Notes: generated by a model from the sequence alone, not told the origin. A stretch of DNA of 17,219 nt from an uncultured Lachnospiraceae bacterium (GCA_900555195.1 USKC01000024.1:1-17219); one strand, 5' to 3'; positions 6,421 through 14,852 are shown, counted from the first letter of the stretch. Numbers and translations are program-made.

Positions 6421-7815
6421 ATGAAAAATATGACTTTGGAAAGACTGGCAGAAGCCTGTGGGGGAAAGCTGGTCTTTGATGGAGCGCTGCCAGAACAGGA
6501 AGCGGCCGGTGTTGTGATTGACTCCCGGAAGGTTGAGAAGGATTTCCTGTTTCTTGCGGTGAAAGGGGAACGGACGGACGGGCACCGTTACATTCCTGAT
6601 GTGTTCGCCAAGGGCGCGCTGGGCGTGGTGTGCGAACAGCTGCCGGAGCATCCGGCGGGGCCCTGCATTCTGGTGGAGGACAGCCTGGAGGCGCTGAAGC
6701 GCATTGGAGAATATTACAGGCTGCAGCTTCCTGTGAAGGTGGTCGGTATCACAGGAAGTGTGGGAAAGACCAGCACCAAGGAATGCGTGGCCTCTGTGCT
6801 GGCGCAGAAGTACAGAGTGCATAAGACGCAGGGGAATTATAACAATGAAATCGGCGTTCCTCTGACCATTCTCGCCATGCCTGAGGATACGCAGGTGGCA
6901 GTGCTTGAAATGGGCATCAACCATTTCGGAGAGATGCACAACTTAAGCCGCATTGCCCGGCCGGATATCTGTGTGATGACGAATATCGGCCAGTGCCATT
7001 TGGAATATTTGGGCAGCAGAGAAGGGATCCTGAAAGCGAAGTCGGAGATTTTCGACTATATGAATGAGAATGGGAGCGTGTGCGTGAATGCAGACGATGA
7101 TCTGCTCGGCGCGCTGGGAGAAATCAAAGGTAAGAGGCCTGTTCGTTTTGGCATCAGAGCTGGAAAAGAAGCGGATCTGTATGCGGATTCCATTCAAAGC
7201 AAGGGGCTGCTTGGAAGTGAAGCGATGCTTCATGGCCATGGATGGGAGGCTGCTGTGCGCATTCCCCTGCCCGGAGAGCATATGGTTTATAATGCGCTTG
7301 CCGCGGCTGCGGTGGGCGAACTCCTGGGGCTTTCAAAGGAACAGATCGCAGAAGGAATCGCGCGGGTAGAGGGAGTTGGCGGACGAAGCCATATCCTGCA
7401 GCTGGAGGATAAGGTTCTGATCGACGACTGTTATAACGCCAATCCTGTCTCCACGGAAGCGGCGCTGGATCTGCTGATGCAGGGCGACGGCCGCAGGGTA
7501 GCCATTCTCGGGGATATGTTTGAGCTGGGAACGGAAGAAAAGAAACTGCATGAACAGGTGGGACGCTATGCGGTGGAACATGGAACGGACTGCCTGATCT
7601 GCGTGGGAACGCTGTGCGCATCCATGTATGAAGGAGCCCTCGCGGCACAGAAAGAGGCGGGAGCCGATTCCTGCAAACTGTACCATTTTCCTGACAGACA
7701 GTCTCTCCTGACGGAAATAGACGGACTGCTGGAAGCTGGAGATACGGTGCTCATCAAAGCCTCCCACGGTATGGGATTTGAAAAAGTGGTGGAATATCTT
7801 TCCTCTAAAAAATAA
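6421..7815 (+). CDS. murF: UDP-N-acetylmuramoyl-tripeptide--D-alanyl-D-alanine ligase
   Basis: A 464-residue Mur ligase that adds D-Ala-D-Ala to UDP-MurNAc-tripeptide in the cytoplasm, using ATP. Three domains are visible: an N-terminal substrate-binding domain with a GVVIDSRKVEKDFLFLAVKGERTDGH segment, a central ATPase domain with the P-loop GITGSVGKTSTKE (about 109-121), NYNNEIGVPLT, EMGINHFGEM and NIGQCHLEYLGS, and a C-terminal domain with DDCYNANPVST, AILGDMFELG and a closing HGMGFEKVVEYL. Length and motif order are normal for MurF. Start at 6421 is chosen because GGAGG (6411-6415) is 5 nt upstream; the in-frame ATG at 6409 overlaps that site. It follows ddl in the same direction, with a structured 154-bp gap that could uncouple the two genes. 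Confidence 0.94.
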   Translation: MKNMTLERLAEACGGKLVFDGALPEQEAAGVVIDSRKVEKDFLFLAVKGERTDGHRYIPDVFAKGALGVVCEQLPEHPAGPCILVEDSLEALKRIGEYYRLQLPVKVVGITGSVGKTSTKECVASVLAQKYRVHKTQGNYNNEIGVPLTILAMPEDTQVAVLEMGINHFGEMHNLSRIARPDICVMTNIGQCHLEYLGSREGILKAKSEIFDYMNENGSVCVNADDDLLGALGEIKGKRPVRFGIRAGKEADLYADSIQSKGLLGSEAMLHGHGWEAAVRIPLPGEHMVYNALAAAAVGELLGLSKEQIAEGIARVEGVGGRSHILQLEDKVLIDDCYNANPVSTEAALDLLMQGDGRRVAILGDMFELGTEEKKLHEQVGRYAVEHGTDCLICVGTLCASMYEGALAAQKEAGADSCKLYHFPDRQSLLTEIDGLLEAGDTVLIKASHGMGFEKVVEYLSSKK

Positions 7816-7820
7816 GAGCA

Positions 7821-7848
7821 AAACGGTTCAGGGCAGCCTGAACCGTTT
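7821..7848. terminator. 12-bp perfect hairpin between convergent murF and MATE gene
   Basis: AAACGGTTCAGG (7821-7832) pairs exactly with CCTGAACCGTTT (7837-7848) around a GCAG loop. On the minus strand the stem is followed by TTTT and, after GCTCTTA, a T6 run, so it is a good intrinsic terminator for the MATE gene. On the plus strand only the terminal TTT of the stem follows, so termination of murF is less certain. Confidence 0.7.
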
Positions 7849-7892
7849 CGCTGTAAAAAGGAACGGAAAGCGTATGAAAGGGGCTTCCCGAA

Positions 7893-9281
7893 TCAGCAGT
7901 TTTCTTCTTTCTGATTGCCGCCAGAAATGTGTGCCAGGGCCTTTCGGAACTGGAAGATGAAGAGAACTGCCGTAAAGGAAACCGCCAGAAAATCTGCGAT
8001 CGGCTCCGCCATATATACCGCTTTTGCCTGATCGGCGGTATAGATCTGAGGGCAGATATAAATGAGCGGGATGAGCAGGATAAATTTTCTCATCACAGCC
8101 ACGATGATGGATGCTTTGGCATTTCCCAGGGCGTTAAAGGGCATCTGACAGGCTATCTGTATGCCGAAGAGCAGCAGGCAGGCCATATAGATGCGCAGAG
8201 CGGACTGGGTATATTCAAGCAGAGCGGCATCCGAGGTGAAGAGAGCCGCAAATACCTGAGGGAAGAGCATGACGCACAGCCACAGGAGGGTGGAATAGAA
8301 AAGGCTGGATTTTAAAAGCAGTTTGAAAGCCGCTTTAACCCGGCCGGCATTCCCGGCGCCGTAGTTGTAGCTGATGATGGGCTGGGCGCCCTGGCCAAGT
8401 CCCTGCAGAGGGAGCATGGCGAACTGCATGACGCTGGTGAGGATGGTCATGGCGCCGACGGCGATATCACCGCCATAGCGCAGCAGGGAAGAGTTAAAGC
8501 AGATGGAGATCACGCTTTCGCTGGCCTGCATGATGAAGGTGGAAAGGCCGAGCGCGAGGCTGGGCAGGATCACATTGGCCTTCAGGGGCATATACTTCCG
8601 GCGGATCTGCAGATGCGTTTTCTTGCCGAACAGGAAGGCAAGAACCCAAATACAGGAAAGGGCCTGAGAAAGAACTGTGGCCAGCGCTGCACCGCGGACG
8701 CCCATTCCAAAGCCAAAGATAAACACCGGATCCAGAATGATATTGGCCACAGCGCCGATGAGCACGGACAGCATGCCCGTCTTGGCAAATCCCTGTGCGG
8801 TGATGAAGGCATTCATTCCCAGCGTGAGCTGCACAAAAATCGTTCCGATCGCGTAGATGTTCATATAAGCAACGCCATAGTCGATGGTATTTTCACTGGC
8901 GCCAAAGGCCATAAGAAAATCCCTGTTCCACAGGAGCAGGGCTGCGGTCAGCACGACGGAGACGATAATCTGCATGGTAAAGCAGTTTCCGAGCGTCCGT
9001 TCCGCTGCTTCATGGTCGCCGCGGCCCATGGCAATGGAGGCTCTGGGGGCCCCGCCGTAGCCTACAAAGGCCGCGAATGCGGATACAATCATGATTAACG
9101 GCATACATACGCCTACACCGGTCAGGGCCGCCGCCCCCACCTCAGGGATATGGCCGATATAAATTCGATCCACGATGTTATAGAGCATGTTGATGATCTG
9201 TGCGGCTACCGTAGGAACCGCCAGTTTTACCAGGAGCTTTCCAATCGGCTCCGTTCCAAGAAAATCTTTTTCTTCATTCAT
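7893..9281 (-). CDS. MATE-family multidrug/metabolite efflux transporter (MepA-like)
   Basis: A 462-residue integral membrane protein with about 12 hydrophobic segments in two homologous halves, normal for MATE exporters, which drive out organic cations or drugs using Na+ or H+ gradients. Family marks: N-terminal FLGTEPIGKLLVKLAVPTV, VDRIYIGHIPEVGAAALTGV in the first helices, and GLGQGAQPIISYNYGAG in the second half, as in the MepA-type subgroup. The protein ends in a short polar tail. GAAGGAG lies 8 nt before the ATG. It is a single gene convergent with murF, with its own strong promoter and a leader of about 200 nt. The substrate cannot be told from sequence. Confidence 0.92.
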   Translation of the reverse strand: MNEEKDFLGTEPIGKLLVKLAVPTVAAQIINMLYNIVDRIYIGHIPEVGAAALTGVGVCMPLIMIVSAFAAFVGYGGAPRASIAMGRGDHEAAERTLGNCFTMQIIVSVVLTAALLLWNRDFLMAFGASENTIDYGVAYMNIYAIGTIFVQLTLGMNAFITAQGFAKTGMLSVLIGAVANIILDPVFIFGFGMGVRGAALATVLSQALSCIWVLAFLFGKKTHLQIRRKYMPLKANVILPSLALGLSTFIMQASESVISICFNSSLLRYGGDIAVGAMTILTSVMQFAMLPLQGLGQGAQPIISYNYGAGNAGRVKAAFKLLLKSSLFYSTLLWLCVMLFPQVFAALFTSDAALLEYTQSALRIYMACLLLFGIQIACQMPFNALGNAKASIIVAVMRKFILLIPLIYICPQIYTADQAKAVYMAEPIADFLAVSFTAVLFIFQFRKALAHISGGNQKEENC

Positions 9282-9488
9282 AATCGTTCACTCCTTCATG
9301 TTTCTGTCTGTCTTTATCCCCTGATAAGAAAAGAATGATGGATTCTTGCGGACTGTGAGACGAGCGGACGCGCCTGTGTGTCTGCTCGGTGAAGGGCGCA
9401 AGAGGGCAAATACCCCGCGGCAAGCTGCGGGAGAGTTAACTTTTCATTGATGAACAAATTGTTCCTTTTGAAACTATCTGCGTTTATT
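9282..9488 (-). other. Long 5' leader of the MATE gene
   Basis: About 200 nt lie between the predicted start of transcription (near 9482) and the ATG. It contains the palindrome at 9452-9464, then a near-perfect dyad CCCGCAGC-TT-GCCGCGGG on the minus strand (about 9415-9432), and weak inverted repeats further down (CGAGC/GCTCG near 9360-9390). I see no T-rich terminator and recognise no riboswitch class. A small open frame (9314-9589, minus) crosses the promoter and is not credible. Confidence 0.4.
9452..9464. promoter_or_regulatory. Palindromic operator candidate in the MATE leader
   Basis: GAACAA-A-TTGTTC is a perfect 13-bp palindrome about 18-30 bp downstream of the predicted transcription start. 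The position suits a repressor that blocks elongation, such as a MarR or TetR family protein (inference). No such regulator gene is in the window. Confidence 0.5.
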
Positions 9489-9516
9489 ATTATAGAACGC
9501 TGCCGGAGGATGTCAA
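9489..9516 (-). promoter_or_regulatory. Consensus SigA promoter of the MATE gene
   Basis: On the minus strand TTGACA (9516-9511) and TATAAT (9494-9489) are both perfect consensus hexamers, separated by 16 bp. It is the strongest promoter sequence in the window and implies high basal expression unless repressed. Confidence 0.8.
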
Positions 9517-9585
9517 GAAAAAATCGTGTAAATTCAGAAGAATGGATGCCGTTTGGCCGGAACGCCACCTGGGAACCAGGCCGGT

Positions 9586-10443
9586 TCAATGAAGCCGTGA
9601 ATAGGCTTTGGGCGTGATGCCCATGTATTTCCGAAAGGTTTTAACGAAATAGCTGCCATCGTTGAAGCCGCACTGATAGCCAACCTCTGTGATGGGAAGC
9701 TCCGAAGAGGTGAGAATGTGGCAGGCGCGTTCGATGCGGTAATAATTCAAATAGTCCATGGGGGTGCGGTGAATGGCGGCGCGGAAATACCGGCAGAAAT
9801 ATTTCGGGCTCATCCCTGCCAGTCGGGAAAGATCAGCCAGGCTGATGGCAGAGGCGTAGTTGGCATCGATATACTCCAGCACGGGCTTGAGGGGATCCAG
9901 TTTCCGGGGAAAGGTGGAAGAAGCATCCGGAGAGGAAACGTACTGCTCATTCTCGAAGAGATGTCCGAAGAACGCATAGAGCGCGCCCAGCGTGAGAAGT
10001 TCGCTTCCCGCATGGGGATACCGCAGGGAGGAAAACAGGACGGCAGAAGCCTCCAGCAGGGGAGCGCTTGAAGCAGAATCAGCCTGAAAATAGTTATATA
10101 ATTGGATGCGGCGCCGGCTGATAAGACGGAAGTAGCGCTTGCAGGCGTCGGTATGGGCCAGAAGGCCCGGATCAAAAACCGCGCATTCATAGACGCAGCC
10201 GGAGGGCGTCCCGCCGTGAATGATGCCCTCTTCAATTAAAATGAGGTCTCCGGGCCCTGCATCCAGATGTTCCGCATCCAGATAGATGTCCAGACGCCCT
10301 TCCAGAATGCGGATCAATTCCATCTCCCTGTGCCAGTGAAAGGGCATGTTGTACCTTGGATGCCGCTCATTCACATGGTAATAGGCGATGGGGAACGCCG
10401 GAGTGCCGTGGGTGATTTTTTCATTATAATCCAAATAGTGCAT
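9586..10443 (-). CDS. AraC-family transcriptional regulator with cupin sensor domain
   Basis: A 285-residue regulator. The N-terminal cupin-type ligand domain shows HWHREMELIRILEG (from about residue 36), DAGPGDLILIEEGIIHGG and a further region that should bind an effector. The C-terminal 100 residues hold two helix-turn-helix motifs: ISLADLSRLAGMSPKYFCRYF and ITEVGYQCGFNDGSYFVKTFRKYMGITPKAYR-like ending. Start at 10443 is chosen because GAAGGAGG lies 9 nt upstream; a further ATG at 10491 has no ribosome binding site and falls inside the -10 region. The gene is divergent from fucI, with overlapping promoters between, so it probably activates the fucose genes in response to a sugar (inference). 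The sugar is not proven; L-fucose or fuculose is the simplest guess. Its ribosome binding site sits in a hairpin. Confidence 0.88.
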   Translation of the reverse strand: MHYLDYNEKITHGTPAFPIAYYHVNERHPRYNMPFHWHREMELIRILEGRLDIYLDAEHLDAGPGDLILIEEGIIHGGTPSGCVYECAVFDPGLLAHTDACKRYFRLISRRRIQLYNYFQADSASSAPLLEASAVLFSSLRYPHAGSELLTLGALYAFFGHLFENEQYVSSPDASSTFPRKLDPLKPVLEYIDANYASAISLADLSRLAGMSPKYFCRYFRAAIHRTPMDYLNYYRIERACHILTSSELPITEVGYQCGFNDGSYFVKTFRKYMGITPKAYSRLH

Positions 10444-10452
10444 AAGAGGATT

Positions 10453-10466
10453 CCTCCTTCTGGAGG
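10453..10466 (-). promoter_or_regulatory. Hairpin sequestering the araC-type gene's ribosome binding site
   Basis: On the minus strand CCTCC-AGAA-GGAGG forms a 5-bp GC-rich stem with a 4-nt loop, and its 3' arm (10457-10453) is the Shine-Dalgarno sequence itself, 9 nt before the ATG at 10443. Folding would reduce translation of the regulator. Confidence 0.5.
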
Positions 10467-10489
10467 TGAATATTATTATATTTTTTGCC

Positions 10490-10519
10490 ATTATAACACA
10501 GGAAACAGTGACCCGGCAA
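10490..10519 (-). promoter_or_regulatory. Promoter of the AraC-family regulator
   Basis: On the minus strand TTGCCG (10519-10514) and TATAAT (10495-10490) are 18 bp apart. The -35 overlaps the region just upstream of the fucI -10 on the other strand, so RNA polymerase could not easily occupy both. Confidence 0.5.
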
Positions 10520-10528
10520 TGCTATACT
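10500..10528 (+). promoter_or_regulatory. Weak, probably activator-dependent promoter of fucI
   Basis: TATACT (10523-10528) makes a fair -10, but the bases 17 bp upstream (AGGAAA, 10500-10505) do not resemble a -35. That is expected for a promoter needing an activator such as the divergent AraC-type protein. The leader would be about 145 nt long and includes the hairpin GCCGC-CTGG-GCGGC (10649-10662) just before the ribosome binding site. I found no convincing catabolite-repression (cre) site by eye. Confidence 0.4.
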
Positions 10529-10679
10529 GATCCTATACGAAGACAACGATCCGGCCGCAGGCTGTGCCTTTGGCTTCCGACGTTCAACGGGGAAACATTT
10601 CGGAAAGCAGAGCATCCGCCCGCAGCGGCAGGATTCTTAACAGGTCAGGCCGCCTGGGCGGCAGAAAGAGAGGGAAAAG

Positions 10680-12473
10680 ATGGCAGAAAACAGATATGTG
10701 GGGGCGTATCCGGTGATCGGAATCCGGCCGACGATTGACGGCAGAAGGGGATATCTGAAAGTGCGCGAGTCGCTGGAAGAGCAGACGATGAACATGGCCA
10801 GGGCAGCAGCGAAGCTGTTTACGGAGAATCTGCGCTATTCCAACGGAGAACCGGTGAAGGTGGTGATCGCGGATACCACCATTGGACGTGTGGGAGAAGC
10901 GGCAGCCTGCGCGGATAAGTTCCGCAGGGAGGGAGTGGACATCACGCTGACCGTGACACCCTGCTGGTGCTATGGGGCGGAGACGATGGATATGGATCCC
11001 AAGACCATCAAGGGCGTGTGGGGATTCAACGGAACGGAGCGTCCGGGTGCGGTGTATCTGGCGAGCGTGCTGGCGACCCATGCGCAGAAGGGGCTTCCTG
11101 CTTTTGGCATCTATGGCCATGACGTGCAGGATGCGGATGAGACGGATATTCCGGAGGATGTGAGGGAAAAGCTGCTGCGTTTCGGCAGGGCTGCTGTGGC
11201 TGTGGCCACCATGCGCGGCAAATCCTATCTGCAGATCGGCTCGATCTGTATGGGGATCGGCGGTTCCATCATCGATCCGGCATTCATTGAAGAGTATCTG
11301 GGAATGCGTGTGGAATCTGTGGATGAGGTGGAGATTATCCGCCGCATGACAGAAGGCATTTATGATAAAGAAGAATTTGAAAAGGCGCTTGCCTGGACGC
11401 GCGCAAACTGCATCGAGGGCTTTGACAAAAATCCGGAAAGCGTACAGAAAACCAGGGAGCAGAAGGACGCAGACTGGGAGTTCGTGGTGAAGATGATGTG
11501 TATCATCAAGGATCTGATGAACGGAAACCAGAAACTTCCGGAAGGCCGTGAGGAAGAAATGGTGGGGCACAACGCCATTGCTGCCGGATTCCAGGGACAG
11601 AGACAGTGGACAGACTTCTATCCCAACGGGGACTTTGCGGAAGCCATGCTGAATACCTCCTTCGACTGGAACGGCGCCAGGGAGCCTTACATACTGGCCA
11701 CGGAGAATGATGTGCTCAACGGGCTGGGCATGCTGTTCATGAAGCTTTTGACCAACCGGGCGCAGATTTTTGCGGATGTGCGCACCTATTGGAGCCCGGA
11801 AGCGGTGAAGAAGGCCACCGGCTATGAACTGACCGGAGTTGCGAAGGAAGCGGGCGGTTTCATCCATCTGATTAATTCAGGGGCGGCCTGCCTGGATGCC
11901 AACGGACAGGCGAAGGATGCGAACGGAAACGGCGTGATGAAGCCCTGGTATGAGGTGACGGAAGAAGATCAGAAGGCGATCCTGGCCGCCACCACCTGGA
12001 ATGAGGCAGACTTCGGCTACTTCCGCGGAGGCGGTTATTCCTCCCGCTTTGTGACGGAGGAAGAGATGCCCGTTACCATGATCCGGCTGAATCTGGTGAA
12101 GGGACTGGGACCCGTGCTTCAGATCGCGGAGGGCTGGACTGTGAAGCTCCCAGCCGATGTGACCGACAAGCTGTGGAAGCGGACGGATTATACCTGGCCG
12201 TGCACCTGGTTTGCACCAAGAACGACGGGAAAAGGCGCGTTCGCTACGGCATATGATGTGATGAATAACTGGGGAGCCAATCATGGAGCGATCAGCTATG
12301 GGCATATTGGCGCGGATCTGATCACCATGTGCTCCATGCTGCGGATTCCGGTATGTATGCATAATGTTCCGGAAGAGAAGATCTTCCGCCCTTCTGCCTG
12401 GAATGCGTTCGGAATGGATAAAGAAGGACAGGACTACCGGGCCTGTGCAGCATATGGCCCGCTGTACAAATAA
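10680..12473 (+). CDS. fucI: L-fucose isomerase
   Basis: A 597-residue protein, near the 591 residues of E. coli FucI, which converts L-fucose to L-fuculose (and D-arabinose to D-ribulose) with Mn2+. Family segments throughout: the N-terminal [24 protein letters not shown] start, [71 protein letters not shown], then [25 protein letters not shown] and ATENDVLNG with the metal-binding acidic residues, [10 protein letters not shown] and a C-terminal [24 protein letters not shown] lies about 7 nt before the ATG. The kinase for the next step follows 119 bp downstream and an AraC-type regulator is divergent. D-arabinose isomerase activity cannot be excluded. Confidence 0.95.
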   Translation: MAENRYVGAYPVIGIRPTIDGRRGYLKVRESLEEQTMNMARAAAKLFTENLRYSNGEPVKVVIADTTIGRVGEAAACADKFRREGVDITLTVTPCWCYGAETMDMDPKTIKGVWGFNGTERPGAVYLASVLATHAQKGLPAFGIYGHDVQDADETDIPEDVREKLLRFGRAAVAVATMRGKSYLQIGSICMGIGGSIIDPAFIEEYLGMRVESVDEVEIIRRMTEGIYDKEEFEKALAWTRANCIEGFDKNPESVQKTREQKDADWEFVVKMMCIIKDLMNGNQKLPEGREEEMVGHNAIAAGFQGQRQWTDFYPNGDFAEAMLNTSFDWNGAREPYILATENDVLNGLGMLFMKLLTNRAQIFADVRTYWSPEAVKKATGYELTGVAKEAGGFIHLINSGAACLDANGQAKDANGNGVMKPWYEVTEEDQKAILAATTWNEADFGYFRGGGYSSRFVTEEEMPVTMIRLNLVKGLGPVLQIAEGWTVKLPADVTDKLWKRTDYTWPCTWFAPRTTGKGAFATAYDVMNNWGANHGAISYGHIGADLITMCSMLRIPVCMHNVPEEKIFRPSAWNAFGMDKEGQDYRACAAYGPLYK

Positions 12474-12487
12474 GGTTACATGTCACA

Positions 12488-12518
12488 CGCTGGCCACGCA
12501 CTTGCTGCGTGGCCAGCG
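12488..12518. repeat. 13-bp perfect hairpin between fucI and the kinase
   Basis: CGCTGGCCACGCA (12488-12500) pairs exactly with TGCGTGGCCAGCG (12506-12518) around CTTGC. It starts 14 bp after the fucI stop and has no T tract. TGTCAC occurs directly at both sides (12481-12486 and 12534-12539). It may stabilise the upstream mRNA, pause polymerase, or be a small repeat insertion. Confidence 0.6.
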
Positions 12519-12535
12519 ACCAAATAGGCGCTGTG

Positions 12536-12573
12536 TCACCCATGCAGCGGAATAAAACCTGCCGCATGGGTGA
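12536..12573 (+). repeat. Second hairpin, ending 7 bp before the kinase ribosome binding site
   Basis: TCACCCATGC (12536-12545) pairs exactly with GCATGGGTGA (12564-12573), with an A-rich loop (AATAAAA, 12551-12557) inside. The kinase ribosome binding site AAGGAG begins at 12581, so the stem could influence its translation relative to fucI. Confidence 0.55.
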
Positions 12574-12592
12574 AGAGAGGAAGGAGCCGCTT

Positions 12593-14074
12593 ATGGAAGA
12601 GAAAAAAGTGCTGGCCGTTGATCTGGGAGCTTCCAGCGGCAGGGTGATGCTGGCCGCATATGACGGGACGCGGATCCGGGTGGAGGAACTGCACCGGTTT
12701 TCCAATGATCCGGTTCTCCTTGGAGGGACGATGTACTGGGATTTCCTCCGGCTGTTTTACGAGATCAAGCAGGGAATTCTGAAAGCGAAGGATTTCGGGC
12801 CGGTGGAAAGCATCAGCGTGGACACCTGGGGCGTGGACTTCGGGCTGCTGGACAAGGACGGCTATCTGCTTGAGAATCCGGTGCATTATCGGGATGGCAG
12901 AGTTAGCGGCATGTTGGAGAAAAGCTTTGAACTGTTGGATCGGGAACGGTTCTATGCCATCACGGGCAACCAGTTCATGGAGATCAATACGGCGTTTCAG
13001 GTGCTGTATCTGTCCCTGCACCGCAGGGAACTTCTGGACCGGGCGGACAGCCTGCTGATGATGCCCGATCTGTTTCATTATTATCTGTGTGGAAAGAAGA
13101 GCTGGGAATATTCTGCAGCATCCACCACACAGCTTCTGGATGCGCGTTCCAGGCAGTGGTCAAAGGAAGTGCTAGACGGCCTGGGAGTGCCTTCGCGCCT
13201 GTTCGGTCCGGTGACGGATGGAGGGAGAAAACTGGGGAGCCTTCTTCCGGAGATCTGCGAGGAACTGGGCGTAGAGCCCATGCAGGTTGTCTCCGGGGCA
13301 GGGCATGATACCCAATGCGCTCTGGCCGCGGTTCCCACACAGGAGAAAGACTTCATATTTATCAGCTGCGGAACCTGGTGCCTGTTCGGGACGGAACTGG
13401 AAGAACCGGTGATCGGGGAGAAAAGCGCAGCGCTCAATATCGCCAATGAAGGCGGAATGGGAGGAAGGATTAGTTTCCTTAAGAATATCGTGGGGCTTTG
13501 GCTGATTCAGGAGAGCCGGCGTCAGTGGCGGCGGGAGGGAAGGGAATACGGCTTTGGGGAACTGGAAAAACTGGCCGGAGCGGAAGAACCCTTCCGGAGC
13601 CTGATCGATCCGGATGCGCCGGAATTCGTTCCGGCCGGAAACCTGCCGCGCAGGATCCGCGCGTTCTGTGAGCGGACCGGCCAGAAAGTGCCGCAAAATG
13701 AGGGGCAGATTGTGCGCTGCATCAATGAAAGCCTGGCCTTGAAGTACCGGCTTACGCTGGAGGAAATCCAGGAGTGTACGGGGAAGGGCTACCCGATCAT
13801 CCACATGGTGGGGGGAGGGACGCAGAGCGCGCAGCTGTGCCAGTTTACGGCAAACGCCTGCCATCGTCCGGTCTGTGCCGGGCCGGTGGAAGCCACGGTC
13901 TACGGCAACGCCGTTATCCAGCTCATGGCGGACGGAAGCATTGCCGGCATTGAGGAAGGGCGCAGGCTCATCCGCGCTTCAGAGGATATCAGGAGATATG
14001 AGCCAGGAGAGGGAGAACGCTGGGAAGAAGCATATGAGAAGTATCGGAGGCTGCTCGATACATGGAGAAGCTGA
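12593..14074 (+). CDS. FGGY carbohydrate kinase, rhamnulokinase type, likely L-fuculokinase
   Basis: A 493-residue FGGY-family kinase. It shows the N-terminal phosphate loop VDLGASSGRVML, SVDTWGVDFGLLD, GHDTQCALAAVP with the likely catalytic base D239 (as D237 in E. coli RhaB), SCGTWCLFG, NIVGLWLIQESRRQW, HMVGGGTQSAQLCQFTANA and GPVEATVYGNAVIQ. These are RhaB-like signatures, so homology alone suggests L-rhamnulose phosphorylation. However it sits directly behind fucI and no rhamnose isomerase or rhamnulose aldolase is near, so ATP-dependent phosphorylation of L-fuculose to L-fuculose-1-phosphate is more likely (inference). Start at 12593 is set by AAGGAG (12581-12586) 6 nt upstream; in-frame upstream starts run through the hairpins and lack such a site. 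The expected aldolase and transporter are not in the window. Confidence 0.88.
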   Translation: MEEKKVLAVDLGASSGRVMLAAYDGTRIRVEELHRFSNDPVLLGGTMYWDFLRLFYEIKQGILKAKDFGPVESISVDTWGVDFGLLDKDGYLLENPVHYRDGRVSGMLEKSFELLDRERFYAITGNQFMEINTAFQVLYLSLHRRELLDRADSLLMMPDLFHYYLCGKKSWEYSAASTTQLLDARSRQWSKEVLDGLGVPSRLFGPVTDGGRKLGSLLPEICEELGVEPMQVVSGAGHDTQCALAAVPTQEKDFIFISCGTWCLFGTELEEPVIGEKSAALNIANEGGMGGRISFLKNIVGLWLIQESRRQWRREGREYGFGELEKLAGAEEPFRSLIDPDAPEFVPAGNLPRRIRAFCERTGQKVPQNEGQIVRCINESLALKYRLTLEEIQECTGKGYPIIHMVGGGTQSAQLCQFTANACHRPVCAGPVEATVYGNAVIQLMADGSIAGIEEGRRLIRASEDIRRYEPGEGERWEEAYEKYRRLLDTWRS

Positions 14075-14085
14075 TGAAAAAAATG

Positions 14086-14119
14086 ACGGCGTGCTGAAAA
14101 AGGCATGCCGTTATTTTTT
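14086..14119. terminator. Bidirectional intrinsic terminator between the kinase and plsC-type gene
   Basis: ACGGCGTGC (14086-14094) pairs with GCATGCCGT (14103-14111) with one G-T pair, followed on the plus strand by TTATTTTTT (14111-14119). On the minus strand the same stem is followed by CA and a T7 run (14083-14077). The stop codon of the convergent acyltransferase (14118-14120) lies inside the plus-strand T tract. Confidence 0.85.
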
Positions 14120-14852
14120 ATACCAGTTCTTTGTTCTTAAAATACATCTCTTTAATCCGCTCCAAAGTGATATCTGCCAGCCGTCTTTTTTCTTCCTTGG
14201 AGAGCTTTTCCGGATAGATAGGTTCTCCATATTCGAGAACCACATGGGTCTTTTTCACCTTTGGAATGTGATCTTCAAATACGTCTCCCACATTATTCAG
14301 CGCCATCGGGACGATGGGACAGCCGGTTTTTTCAGCGATTTTGAAGCTGCCCGCATGAAAAGGAAGGAAGGTGTCCGCCACCCTGTTGCGCGTCCCTTCC
14401 GGGAAAATACAGATGGAGATGCCGGATTTCACCTTATTAATGGCGGTCACAATGATCTTGGCCCCCTGCTTCAGATCCTTGCGATCCAGGAAGAGGCAGT
14501 GGAGGTTTTTCATCCAGTTAGAGAGAAGGGGGATCTTTTCCATCTCGATTTTCGCGATATAGCCCGTAGGGCGCGGCACGCGGACATAGGTGAGCAGGAT
14601 GTCAAAATAGCTGCGATGATTGCCGATGTAGAGAACCGGCCGGTCCGTGGGCACCCGCTCCAACCCGATACAGGTGACCTTCGTGCCGGCAAGACGCAGA
14701 CACCAGCGGAACGCCCAGTTGACGATGGCAAGGCTGCTGCGGTTTTTGATATCCATATTAAACTTGCCAATGATCCATTCCACAATCAGGATCGGAATGC
14801 TCAGGATCAGAAACAGGACAACAAATATTACCAAAAGAATAAAACGAATCAT
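14118..14852 (-). CDS. plsC: 1-acyl-sn-glycerol-3-phosphate acyltransferase (PlsC family)
   Basis: A 244-residue membrane-associated acyltransferase that most likely adds the second acyl chain to lysophosphatidic acid, making phosphatidic acid for membrane lipids. A strongly hydrophobic N-terminus (about 3-29) anchors it. The catalytic NHxxxxD motif is N78-H79 to D84 (NHRSYFD), followed by KIEMEKIPLLSNWM, LFLDRKDLKQG with the substrate-phosphate region, and FPEGTRNR at 150-157; CPIVPMALNN follows. Length matches the family. AGGAAGG lies about 8 nt before the ATG. It is a single gene lying opposite to its neighbours, between a fucose kinase and a glycosidase, and seems unrelated to them. A lysophospholipid acyltransferase with another head group is possible. 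Confidence 0.9.
   Translation of the reverse strand: MIRFILLVIFVVLFLILSIPILIVEWIIGKFNMDIKNRSSLAIVNWAFRWCLRLAGTKVTCIGLERVPTDRPVLYIGNHRSYFDILLTYVRVPRPTGYIAKIEMEKIPLLSNWMKNLHCLFLDRKDLKQGAKIIVTAINKVKSGISICIFPEGTRNRVADTFLPFHAGSFKIAEKTGCPIVPMALNNVGDVFEDHIPKVKKTHVVLEYGEPIYPEKLSKEEKRRLADITLERIKEMYFKNKELV

Noticed and set aside
9314..9589. 91-codon minus-strand frame upstream of the MATE gene
   Set aside because: It spans the consensus promoter and palindrome, lacks a ribosome binding site and resembles no protein family.
10584..11867. Long minus-strand open frame opposite fucI
   Set aside because: Its composition is typical of antisense frames (Arg/His rich) and fucI fully explains the region.
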